A DNA stretch of 64,000 nt from Mortierella alpina. Lineage: Eukaryota > Mortierellomycota > Mortierellomycetes > Mortierellales > Mortierellaceae. The position numbers were made by a program, and so were the translations under genes. The notes under the pieces are model-generated. The model did no database searches. It was not told the DNA's origin and was given only the letters and a program-made list of their open reading frames with translations. Location: assembly GCA_029449245.1 (NCBI GenBank), contig JANATF010000006.1, positions 1,364,001 through 1,428,000 of the forward strand, written 5' to 3'. Each line of letters begins with the position of its first letter. Position 1 is the first letter of the stretch. This document shows positions 45,801 through 55,941 of this stretch, piece by piece.

Positions 45801-48800
45801 CTGGTTGGCGAGCTGCGACCGTCGACGACGTGACATACGAGTGACGCGGACTGATGGTGAGGCCGAGATCGGGCCCAAATCCATGGGGGTGTGTAACAGC
45901 AGCGAAGAAGACAAGGAGGTATCATTGTCTGCACTTGAATGTCGCGTGAAAAGTGCCGGGGGCGGTGTAAGCTGCTGCGTCCGGGTCTTCTTGAAAAGCC
46001 CAACCGAGAGCGCAGAGTCCGGGATCATGGCATACATCAAATGCTTCGCCATCGCATCCTCCAGCTCTACCATCAACATCTTGGCTTTTGCCAAATGGTA
46101 TTCTGCAGCAGTGGTCGCCAAAGGATCCTCAGCTCTTGATTTTTCGATCAGTCCGTGCGCCTCGGTGCGCTGTCCTAGTTGACCAAATATTAGGCTGGTC
46201 CTGTATCCCATCGCAGCCTTGATCCCACTCAAGACGACACACTCGAACTGCGCCTGATCCAGTCCGCCTCCAGATGTATCCATGCCAGGCAAAAGAGCAG
46301 ACGACGAAGACTGTAGTTGACGCAGACTCATACTTTGGTGCTGATATACCGTCGCCAACCTTTTCTCTCTTGGCGTCTGCGGCTCTCGAATGACGAGTCG
46401 TTCCAGCTCGGATATGAATGACTTGTCCATGAGATGAGATAGCACCTCATCGGTTCGATAGTACGCCTCGAGGGAGCGATCAAGCCTTCCTGTGGCGAAA
46501 TAAAGATCACCATAGAGCAGCTGGATCCGTGCGTCGTGGATTTCCCAAGTAAGTGCGCCTGCGTTGGACATGTCCTCCTGCGAGACCAAGTCCTGAAGAA
46601 TTTCCTGGCTCTCTCTCCACTGATGTTTCCTCAGTCCGAGCTGCGCCTGGTCTAGTCTGAAGCGATCAACTGATTTTCCGGCCTTTGAGAGTTCAGCAAT
46701 ATGCTTGCCTTCCAGTACAAAGAATTCAGTCTCCCGAGCACTTCCCTGTACTAGGAATATCGTTGAGAGGTGATGGAACGTCTCGATAATTAGCCTGAAA
46801 ATGGACCATTGATAGCGCTGTGTCGCCAAAAGCTCCAGCCCTTGTCGTAGTTGCTCGGTCTCTGCTGACGGTCGCTCCTGTTTTGTTTGAGACTGCTGTT
46901 GAGATTGGTGAGGCGCGCTTCGATCCAGAGGTTCTTCTTGAACAAGGAATGGATTTTCTAGAGGTTGCTGGTAAACAGAGGTCGGGTCCTTCTGCGCTGC
47001 CTTGACTTCAACCGATAGCGTCGCTACAATCCTACACAGTTGTCGATACGCCCTCATAGCATCGGAGATTGCCTCAGCGAGATTTCCTTCATGATAGAGC
47101 ACCTGTGAGCGCGCCAGCGAGGCCTCGACCAAAATCACGGCCCAGTTCACTTTGGCCTCGACTCTTTTCGAAAGTGTCGCCCCGTTCGATAGCTTCATAT
47201 GGCCGGTCGCGAGTGAGGGATGGTTTTGGTACAGGTCGAAGTGGTGCTTTGCCTGGTTGTATGCATAGGCGCTTTGGGTTTTTTGTCCCACCGAGGTGAG
47301 ATACAGGCTATGCGAAAGTAACCATGTTGCATAGACCTCGCCACGCCACGCCGAGTCCATGGATGCTCTCTCCATCTCCTCCAGCACGAGCTTTCCACGG
47401 TTGAGCGACATCTTTGCCTTTCCAGAGTATCCAAGTGCGAGATAGGCTTGCCCCATTCTTGAATAAATCCGGACCGCATCTATTAATAAAACCGTGAGAT
47501 TAGAAACGGCCTAATGAAGATGTCGCTAGGGCGTGTGCAGAGTATCAGCACTTGAACTTACCGGCATATGTGTTCTCAGACATTGGCAACAAACCGTTGC
47601 AAAGTCGAAGCATCAACAGATATATCTGCACCTGCATAACCCGGTAATCAATCATACCAAGGCAATCGGCTAACATCCGAAGATGCTCAAAGAGCAGTTC
47701 CGGTTCCGGCAAATGAATTCGAGCACGCTCGACCTCTGATCGGTGATGGAGAAGCTGCAAGTCCCCGGCAGAGGCAAAGCACTCGACCTTGGATAGGATC
47801 ATCTCCCACAGCTGAAGCGCGATCTGGAAAGGCTTTGACATCCGGACCATACCATTTTCCGCCTGCTGGCGATCCAGAATTCCTTGCCAGGTATACGCCA
47901 TTGCCAAGTTGTGATTCCGGACCGGCTCAAGATCCCGATCATGCTCGAGGTCCTTTTCCTTGAGGATCTCAATCGCCTCTTTGACCAGATTTACGGCTTC
48001 CTGTCGCAGTGCCAAGTCCGTACCGTCTTGGTAAAGAACTGCGAGTTGGACGAGGACTCTGGCGCGTCGAATGGGGTGGATTAGTGCACGCCCTCCTCTG
48101 TAGACTCGAACCATGAGGTGCTTCAGTATCTCAACCTGGTCTTGATGGCGGCGCTTCAACTGGTTACCTCGAACGCTGAGAGCCGACAATAGCCCACACT
48201 CGTACTCCTGTACAATGCCGCGCATATGGGTTGGGACCCCTGCTTGAGTCATCTTGGTATCGAACTCAGGTACAGAGGTCACTACCGATCGGAACTGAGA
48301 CCCCTCCATCATAAGTAATGTCCGCGATCTCCTGCCCAAGAGCTTTGCAGCAGGGTACTGGCTAATTTTCAGCTCTCCAACTGCCACCGTATCGATATGA
48401 AGAAAGGCGCTCAACGGCATGACACAAAGTCCCGAGTTGAAACACTCCAGTGCTCGTTCAAGCTCATTGACTGCAAGATGGCAAACGCCCAGAATTTCGT
48501 ACCGCTTCGCCAATTGTTCTCGCGCTTCGGCTTTTGAGTGCTTTGCCTCATTATCATCGAGACTGCGGTCGACCAGTAGCTCATCTTCAAGCGAAGTCCT
48601 CAGGCATTGGATGGCGGTAGCTAATGGTCTGATCGCCTCCCTCTGCTTGCCGGCCTTGAAAAGCGTCCCTCCAAAGTTGTAAAGCGCATTGGAGATCCAA
48701 TGAAGTGATTCAGTATCATTCATGTCGACCGCCATAGAGTAGGCTGACTCCAAGTACGATAACATGGGCTTCTCCTCTGGTAGAGCGTCCATCGATACTC

Positions 48801-51615
48801 CAGATTGATGCAGCCGGAATACAAAGAGAATTGCATCGACACGAGCGCAGGATAGTTTTGCGGGATTCGGGTTAGCACTGGGACTGGACTTGTACCACAG
48901 CTAACAAAATGTACATGGGATGGAGCGTCAGTCTACAGTTTAAGGTGATCAGAGGTCCATGCAGGACACAAGGAACATTTCACTGGCTTAACAACCTGTA
49001 TTCAACTTACCATGTAGTTCGATTTCCCTTGGCTCCATAAGCCGTCGGTAGTGTCCGCGAGCACTCGAATAACTTGCCCGATATATGGAAGTGAATGAGA
49101 TTGTTTGTCCATAGGTGGTGCCTCTTTTGCGATTCTAGCGGATTGTTCCTTTTCCTGTCTGTCCATGATTTTGGAGCCAATGCTTCGAAGCGTGTCCATG
49201 GACCGAAATATTCTGGCCATATTCATAAGTATCGCAGGCGCCAGACCTTCACTTGGGAAGGAGGAGAGAGATTGGCTCAGGGAAAGCAGTGCGCCTTTCG
49301 TTGCCATGACGCCGTCTTCCAAATCGTTCACTATAAACGGATTGTAAGTGCATTCCAAGGTGTTAGTAACACTCCAGCTCAGTATAACATGCTATTAAAA
49401 TTCCCTGAGCGATGCAATTACCTGAGGCCGAGCCACTTTTCCGGCTCTGTAAAAGGTCTTCTAATTTACGAAGAACCTTTACAGCATGATCCAAACGGTT
49501 TGACAGTTGTTCGGGAGATTCGGGAGTCGAGTCCATGGCAGGAGGGGAGCGTGCTATCACGGCTGGTTGGGAGGTCGCAGATGATCCATGAAGTGCTTCT
49601 TGTGGAGGTATATTTGTCAACACCGGTTTTGATGAAATGATCGACGGCACTGTCGTATCTTTGTAAAGAATATTCTGTGCAAATGTGGTAAACGACGGAT
49701 CATCGACCTATCATGGGAGTGTGATGTAAAATGTCAGACGCCTTATAATACGACCAGAAAGGATACTTCAAGGTGTTAGATGTCGATGAAGTCGTCACAC
49801 GTACTTTGTTTGAGAAGAACAGGAAATGACTGTGCCACTTTCGAAAGTGCGCATTCGAACATTCGACAGCAGAGACGCCCTTCACAAACTCATAAATGTC
49901 CTTATATGCTCTAACGACAGACAGAGCGTCCTCTTGGGTCTGTCCTGTCCTTGTCGATCTGTCGTACTCAACGCCACACCGCATGATCTTGTCCCAGATA
50001 ATGCCGGGATCCTTGGCGTCACTCATACGTAGGTAGGCAGCATGGTACCGCATTGCGTGTATCCTGAGTGCAAGGGCATGCTGTTGACCTTCTCGTCCAG
50101 AGCTGGCATCCGTGGCTTTTCCAGCTGCGATGAAGAGCAATCGAAAAATGGCATCCAGTTGCTGGGACGCGGCCTGCTGTTTGAACTGCCCAAGGCGTAG
50201 ACACCAGTCGTACGGTGATTCTGACTGCGACATCATATCGTCCAATAACTGCATTTAGCAAAAGGCCACGAGAAGGATGTCAGTTTCTTTGAGCAACTTT
50301 TACATTTGCATGTTCCATGCTTGTTCACTTGAAGCACTCCAGCGAAAGTGGCACTTACATATGCCATCGTACAGTTTCGGACATCTGTCCAGCATCGCAC
50401 GGCATTGTTGAAAAGGGCGAGAACTAGCAGAATAAACGTCTGAATGGGCTCAGCCCCTGCAGCGGACGCATCCGCAGATCGTGATTGAACTGCCTTTGGG
50501 GTATGAAACGTGAAGAGGTGCTGATACGTCTTTTTGAGAATCTCTGCGGATGCTGACGAGGATGAAGGTCCAGGCCGACTTGCTTTTACTGAGCGCACCT
50601 GTTGCCCTTCGTCCTTGCACTCGAGATCGTCCTCATTCCACAGCGCTTTTGCGCCTTTGATCAATCGTTCCCGTAAGACTTCCAGTTCTAGCATGGCGCG
50701 CTTTTTCTAGAAGCGATAAGGGAAGAGAAGTATTAGCTGTGGCAGCAGCAGCATCGCTCGGCCATGCTAATTTCCGGTCAGCCATGCGATGTCATTTAAA
50801 CGTACCATGCCGAGATGAACTATCTTTGTTATCATGTTTGAGCGTGCTTTCTCAATCTCCAACAGGTTCCCCGGTAGCTCGCTGTCCATAGTTTCCAGTG
50901 TGGCAATGCTCAGAAAGCCAATATCAACCACTATGGCTACGTGACTATACGTTGGCTGTTCAGTGGCATAAACTGAGATTGTCGAGGGTACAGGCGTTTC
51001 TGCTGGTCCAGCCGTAGATGATCCAGACTTCGACACTGGTTGCTTTTTTTCCCCGCGTGAGTTGCTTCCTGTAGTCCTGCCTGATCTGTGGGCGGACGAT
51101 GCAGTCGCCGCGCCAACGCTTTTGGAGGTCGTTACTGTGCTTGACTTGACCGATCCTGGCCTGTCGGTGCCTTTCTGGTTAAACATAGGAGCCACTCTGG
51201 TCCTGGTGGTTGTCCCTGGTCGTGCACTGAGATCAGATGCTGAGCCGGCATCGGCGCTCCGTAGGGTCGTAGCCGCAGTAGTTGCGGTTGCAGCTGCGGC
51301 TGTAGTGTCTGCAGAGTCCGTTTTCTCGCGCGGGACCATGTCCGAGGAGTCGGGTGAATTGAGGACCTTTGACCACTGGGTCAATGAGCTCAAGGTTTGA
51401 TTGACGACGCGTTTGACCTGCTTGCCCAGGGAGGCTGTGGACATGGGCTGCTGAGGGATCTGTAGTCGGTGGGTCGACGCTCTCTGGGCTGTGGCAGCGG
51501 CCTGTGTTGAGGCGAGGAGCTGCTGAAACTCGGAGACGAGGCCAAGATGGTACCGCTGGTGGTCCGCGAGCGTGTGGATGAAGGCATCGAATGGGTCGTC
51601 TGCCACGGCTGCCAT
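42875..51615 (-). CDS. ESP1: Separase (peptidase C50), cohesin-cleaving protease
   Basis: Eight exons on the minus strand: 51615-50806, 50706-50359, 50248-49805, 49707-49422, 49330-49011, 48900-47562, 47479-43495 and 43385-42875, 2680 aa, all phases agreeing. Separase cleaves the Scc1/Rad21 cohesin subunit at anaphase. The C-terminal protease is complete: TFYILNPAGDL, then YFGHSGGEQYI with catalytic His2515, LLLGCSSGS with catalytic Cys2541, and GNAMNYLLAGCPTLVANLWD followed by TDRDLDRFS. The last intron falls between the exon ending ELY and the His motif. The central 1500 residues are a helical TPR-like superhelix (GQAYLALGYSGKAKMSL, ALYNFGGTLFKAGKQREAI). The N-terminal 270 residues include a long Ser/Thr/Ala-rich linker. 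Acidic, possibly regulated, stretches occur near DIDEDEDETDEDLEAVG and in the SIVEAVKEAREEC region. Securin is not in the window. Confidence 0.93.
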
Positions 51616-51983
51616 TTGTGCTGTGCTGTGTGATGGGGGTCGAGCAAATGAGTCGGCACGAGTGGATGAGTCTAGACGGGCGGGCAAAGCGCTGTTGGCG
51701 ACTAGTAAGTAACAAAGGCGTGGGTGGATGGCCTTGTGGAGGCACGTGGAGACAAAGCTGGAGGCAAAGGTAATGGAGGCGAGTTGAATACATGGAGAGG
51801 AGAAAACAGCACGCGTCTGCTGTATTTGGTGGCAAACACAGGGCAAGACAAAGCCACACCAAACACACACATGCACACAGAGGCACACACACGTCTTCGA
51901 AAAGGAGTCAAGGATCACGTAGTCCGAGCACTTTAATGACACTCCGTTCCAAGTCTCAGGTCTATTACACGCATAGAGACCAC
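51616..51983. other. Intergenic between separase start and cyclophilin end
   Basis: 368 bp holding the separase upstream region. The only open frame is an in-frame upstream extension of separase exon 1 with a Cys/Val-rich, non-conserved composition. Confidence 0.45.
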
Positions 51984-53179
51984 CTACAGCTCAGCGTGGA
52001 CAATCTTGTCGGCCTCCATCTCAATCTCGCCAGAGGCCTTGATCGTCACAGCCTTCTTGGGGCTGTCGCCAGGGTTGGTCTCCGTGTTCTCGATCGCCTC
52101 CACAACGTCCATGCCCTCCATGACAGTGCCGAACACGACGTGGCGTCCATCCAACCAGCTGGTCTTGACAGTGGTGATGAAGAACTGTTACGTTGGGTTG
52201 CGATGGGTTGCGTTGGGTTGCGTTGCGTGTCGAGATGAACGTATACAAGTAATGAGGTGACGACAATACGTTAGCGTCATTAGATAATGAACAAAACCAA
52301 AAACAAGCATGAACAAACGAATCGTGCTCAAGCTCAATTGCGGCCCGTGACAACACGTTACCTGGGAGCCGTTGGTATCCTTGCCGGAGTTGGCCATGCT
52401 CAGGATTCCAGGTCCAGTGTGGCGAAGCTTGAAGTTCTCGTCCTTGAACTTGGGTCCATAGATCGACTTGCCACCAGTTCCGTTGCCGTTAGTAAAGTCA
52501 CCCTAGAGGAATAGGGAGAACACCAATGAGTTTCGCAAGCTCACCACTCTATCACCTGTCGTTCACACATGCAGGCAGCATCTTATAAGGCAGTATTCGG
52601 CGACAGCTACGTACTCCTTGGATCATGAATTGCTATGAAGAAAGTGAACAAAAGGATGGTCAACAATCTCGGACAAACGCATACTAGCTGGAGGGCGCGT
52701 GTGTTGATCATGGGTACAGAGAGGGTCCTACCTTGATCACGCGGTGGAAGGTGGATCCAGCATAGCCAAAGCCATGGACGCCCGTGGAGAGCTCGAGAAA
52801 GTTCTTTGCGGTGTCGGGAACAGTCTGAAGTGGAGTAGAGTATTCGCGTATTAGCGCACAAAGGCTCATAGTGACGCTAGAATAAGACGATGTCGCTGCT
52901 GTTTGTGCTATACCTTTCCGAAAAGACCAATGACAATGCGTCCGAGGGGCTTGCCATCCTGCTCAATGTCAAAGTAAACTAATGGAGCGATGGAGTTGGT
53001 GAGAGGCGGTTGATGGGAACCGGATCACGGCTTTGCGAGTGAGTTTCATCCAGAACCTCACAATGCATAATATCGCACGTACCTTTGTTGGTGACAACGG
53101 GGCCTTTGGCAGCCTGAGCTGTAACAGCGACGACGGCGACAGCCATGACAAAGACCAAAGCACGCTTGAATGAGACCAT
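51984..53179 (-). CDS. Secretory-pathway cyclophilin (peptidyl-prolyl isomerase B type)
   Basis: Six exons on the minus strand: 53179-53083, 52978-52914, 52824-52732, 52632-52615 (18 nt), 52502-52362 and 52184-51984, 204 aa. A signal peptide spans residues 1-24 ([20 protein letters not shown]). The cyclophilin fold follows: [57 protein letters not shown], and [11 protein letters not shown], with the catalytic Arg and the Trp of the cyclosporin pocket. The protein ends HAEL, close to the HDEL/KDEL retrieval signal, so ER residence is likely. It catalyses proline isomerisation in folding secretory proteins, like yeast Cpr5 or human PPIB. The 18-nt exon supplies QFMIQG, part of the active site, so it cannot be skipped without loss of function. 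Confidence 0.95.
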
Positions 53180-53336
53180 GTTTAGAGTGTGGGAGAAAGA
53201 TGATGTGGTGGATAAAGAATGAACAGATGATGGTGCGTTCGACATCGACGTGGGAGATGGCCATTGGCAGACGTCCTTGTGCAACCCGAAGTTACTGGGT
53301 GTTTATTGTTTGACTGCTCCAGGGATAGCCCCTGGG

Positions 53337-54829
53337 CTATGGACTAGATTGGTCCAGCTTGATGCCTGGCGTCGCATGCTGCCTCAGCTCTACGCCTGCG
53401 TTGCGGAACACTTCCGCAGTGAGGTCATCCATCCCATAGGACTCGGAGTAGACCACCTGGCTAATCCCAACTTGGACAATCTTGATCGCGCAGCCTACGA
53501 TACGTTTCATTCCCCACGGCGGACGAGGGTGAGTGGTTAGGACGGCTGTTCTGCTTACTAGACCTCAATGGATACAGCATAACAGGGTGGTGATCATGGA
53601 GTGTGTAGAACCTACCAAGACAGGGGCATGTGTTGCAGTAGATTGTGCTGCCGCTTCCAATCCTCTCGCGTCCTGCTTCAAGCAGCGCATTTTCTTCTGC
53701 GTGCATGCAAAGACACCGATCCAGTCCACGGCCACAGGGCGTGGCCTGATTGCATCTCGAACAGCCGCCGTTGTTACAGTTGGTGAGGTTCTTGGGTGTC
53801 CCATTGTATCCAGTGGCAATGACTCGCTTGTCCCGCACGAGCACGCATCCGACCCGCCGCTTCATGCAGTTGGACCGACGCGCTGCCAGATTTGCCAAAT
53901 ACATAAAGTACGAGTCCCATGAAGGTCGCAGCAGATCGGGATTGGTGATATCAAGGGCTTCGAGTGATTTCCGAAGAGACACCAAGTCGGTATAGGGGTT
54001 GAGCAGAGATAGATCTGCGAGGAATAGCAGTCTGTAAGCCGGCAGATGTACGAGTTGTTGTGGGTTGTGTAACGACAGCTGTGACGAGGTCGTTGAAGGT
54101 GAGGATGCAGGTGAGGATGCAGGCGAAAGAACAGTGTCCTGAGTGTGCTCTGTCCCGTCCTGATCAACCGAATGGTCTGATGGTGGTATTGTAGCTGCAG
54201 CGGGTGCTTGTGGTTGCGTTGTCGAGGGCAATGTGTACAGAGAGCTATCGGTTTGTTCAACAAACTCTTCCAAGGACGGAGACCTGTGGCCCTGTCTTTG
54301 ATGCCTGTAATGCCACGAAGAAAAGAGCGAAGAGAAATGGGGGATAAAGCCTGTAAGTTGAAGCTTCACGTTGGCCGTACCTTTCTCCACATCCATATCT
54401 ACATCCATATCTACATTCATATCTACATCCATATCTACATCCATATCCATTCTATATCCATATCCATATCCATATTCACATCCATATCCTGCGAGACTGT
54501 CCATACCGTTGTACACATCGTCGATAGCGCACCATCATAGGGCTCTCGACCGAGAGCATCAAGAAGAATGGTCGCTTGCGCAGGATAGCGATCCCTTCGA
54601 CAGTATTGACGTCGCAGGTCGCAAAGTGCTGCATCCAGTTCAGTGTGACATGCTCCAGCATCGCCTCGATTGTATCAAAGCACCGCGCCCCGCGCGTGTC
54701 GTGGTCGCTGTGGTGGCTGTCCGTACTGGCTGATTGAAGGAACAGCCGAGTGAATCCGTAGGTGGAGTCGAGTAGATTCATGACCTCATGCCTCCCGCTG
54801 CAGGATGGGCCTACAATGCCGACAAACAT
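53337..54829 (-). CDS. DCD1: Deoxycytidylate (dCMP) deaminase
   Basis: Three exons on the minus strand: 54829-54507, 54304-53616 and 53494-53337, 389 aa; phases agree. It converts dCMP to dUMP, feeding dTMP synthesis. The N-terminus (MFVGIVGPSCSGRHEVMNLL) keeps the fold of a P-loop NMP-kinase-like domain, but with Arg in place of the usual Lys. Yeast Dcd1 has a similar degenerate start. A linker of about 80 residues rich in S, P and T follows (LSPASSPASSPSTTSS). The deaminase domain reads DLLRPSWDSYFMYLANLAAR, RSNCMKRRVGCVLVRDKRVI, ATGYNGTPKNLTNC, then the zinc site HAEENALLEAG and CNTCPCLGCAIKIVQVGIS. The Zn ligands (His in HAE and two Cys in CPxxxC) and the catalytic Glu are present. Intron 1 contains a 12-nt tandem array. 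Confidence 0.93.
54305..54506 (-). other. dCMP deaminase intron 1 with 12-nt minisatellite
   Basis: GTATGG donor at 54506 and CATTACAG acceptor at 54305, 202 nt. Positions 54389-54490 carry tandem CATCCATATCTA-type units (12 nt, shortening to 6-nt CCATAT units). The intron is stop-free in the downstream exon frame, where it would encode alternating Met-Asp-Val and Tyr-Gly. Confidence 0.7.
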
Positions 54830-55019
54830 GCTGAGGTGTCTAGTTAAATTGCAGGCAGACGGAGAGCCGTGGCGAGGTTGTGTTGGAGTCTTGGAGTCAG
54901 GGTGGTGCCTGATCACCTAGTTGGTGCGAAGCCACCGGAGACGGAAACAGAGGAAAAAAAACGCGCACATTGATCATTTTGACTTGTCCTCCATCGAACA
55001 AACGACCAGAACTTTCGCC
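54830..55019. promoter_or_regulatory. 190-bp divergent promoter, dCMP deaminase / ZNF706-like gene
   Basis: Only 190 bp separate the two divergent ATGs, so the two genes must share or interleave core promoter elements. No TATA box is obvious; an A-rich run sits near 54954-54962. Confidence 0.55.
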
Positions 55020-55638
55020 ATGACCCGTGGACTGCAGAAGGTACCTAGCTGGAGCCATATGGGACCGCTCTTAGTCGCAGCAAGGTCTACGCACGTTGGC
55101 TAATATCGTTTGAATCTGATTACCAGCAACAAGCTAGGTGGGCAACACTTTGCATCTCTTCAAGACCCATGCAGCCAACGATTCCTTCGACCTGACAGCC
55201 AGGAGCAGGATAATAGCGCCAACGACGATCAGGACAATACCGCCTTCTGCAGCCACTGCAGGAAAACCTCACCGGCAAGGGATGATCACGGGTCGTCCAA
55301 CATCAACTCTGCACGATTCTGATTCCTATACCGCTCTTTCTCTCGCTCTCGCCCTATAGAGCCAACGCCGATAAGCGCGCTGCTGCAAATGCTCCTCCAA
55401 AGAGTCAGCTCAAGGCCATGGTCGATGGCAACAAATTCAAGTGCCCCAAGTGCATGGTAAGCCAAGCAAACCTGGCACACCCTCTGTATGTTGTAAAAAG
55501 AGACTTGACTTACACTGTGCCTCTGCTTGCTTATCCGGTCGTTAGTTGATGATCGCCAACTACAAACTGATAGTGCAGCACATGGAGGCGAAGCACCCAA
55601 AAGAGCCGGTTCCCTCAGAGGAATCATTCAAAGTGTAA
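55020..55638 (+). CDS. ZNF706/4F5-like small zinc-finger protein
   Basis: Four exons: 55020-55040, 55137-55147 (11 nt), 55360-55456 and 55546-55638, 73 aa. The start MTRGLQKQQARANADKRAAA is the typical MxRGxQK basic N-terminus of this conserved eukaryotic family (human ZNF706, plant At2g23090-type). A single C2H2-type finger follows: CPKC, then 12 residues, then H-x4-H in VQHMEAKHP. The chain ends VPSEESFKV, close to the family's usual PKTPLPPE-like tail. The family is small, basic and of poorly known function; human ZNF706 is linked to transcription control and to protein solubility. The 11-nt exon 2 supplies QQA and two bases of R, and the frame is only restored when it is included. Confidence 0.88.
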
Positions 55639-55941
55639 CATAGAGCATGTATGGACGCTTCTATGTTCCACCATAGATGAAAGAGCAGAATCCATCTTTG
55701 ACGACAATGGAAGCAACTGGACAGCAATTGAGCACGGAGCATACAGGGCAGAGTGCCGAGCGCAAATCTGAATAAAATGTGCCGAATACGAGTGGCATGA
55801 ACTGTTCACGTTACAACCCAGTCAACGTCTAAAGTATCAGCCTCAGCGAAGCGATTGAACAGGCTATAGTTTTCATATTCAACTTTTTTATTGCTCTACA
55901 TACGGTCTTGAATCGGACTTCATCGGTCCTTGCTCGTTGAC
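55639..55941. other. 3' flank of the ZNF706-like gene up to repeat copy 2
   Basis: No gene seen. Confidence 0.4.

Noticed and set aside
53461-54516. Single long frame running from the Met-Asp-Val repeat into dCMP deaminase as the true gene start
   Set aside because: The exon at 54829-54507 matches the known N-terminus of the family, and the donor and acceptor give the right phase. The repeat is better explained as intron.
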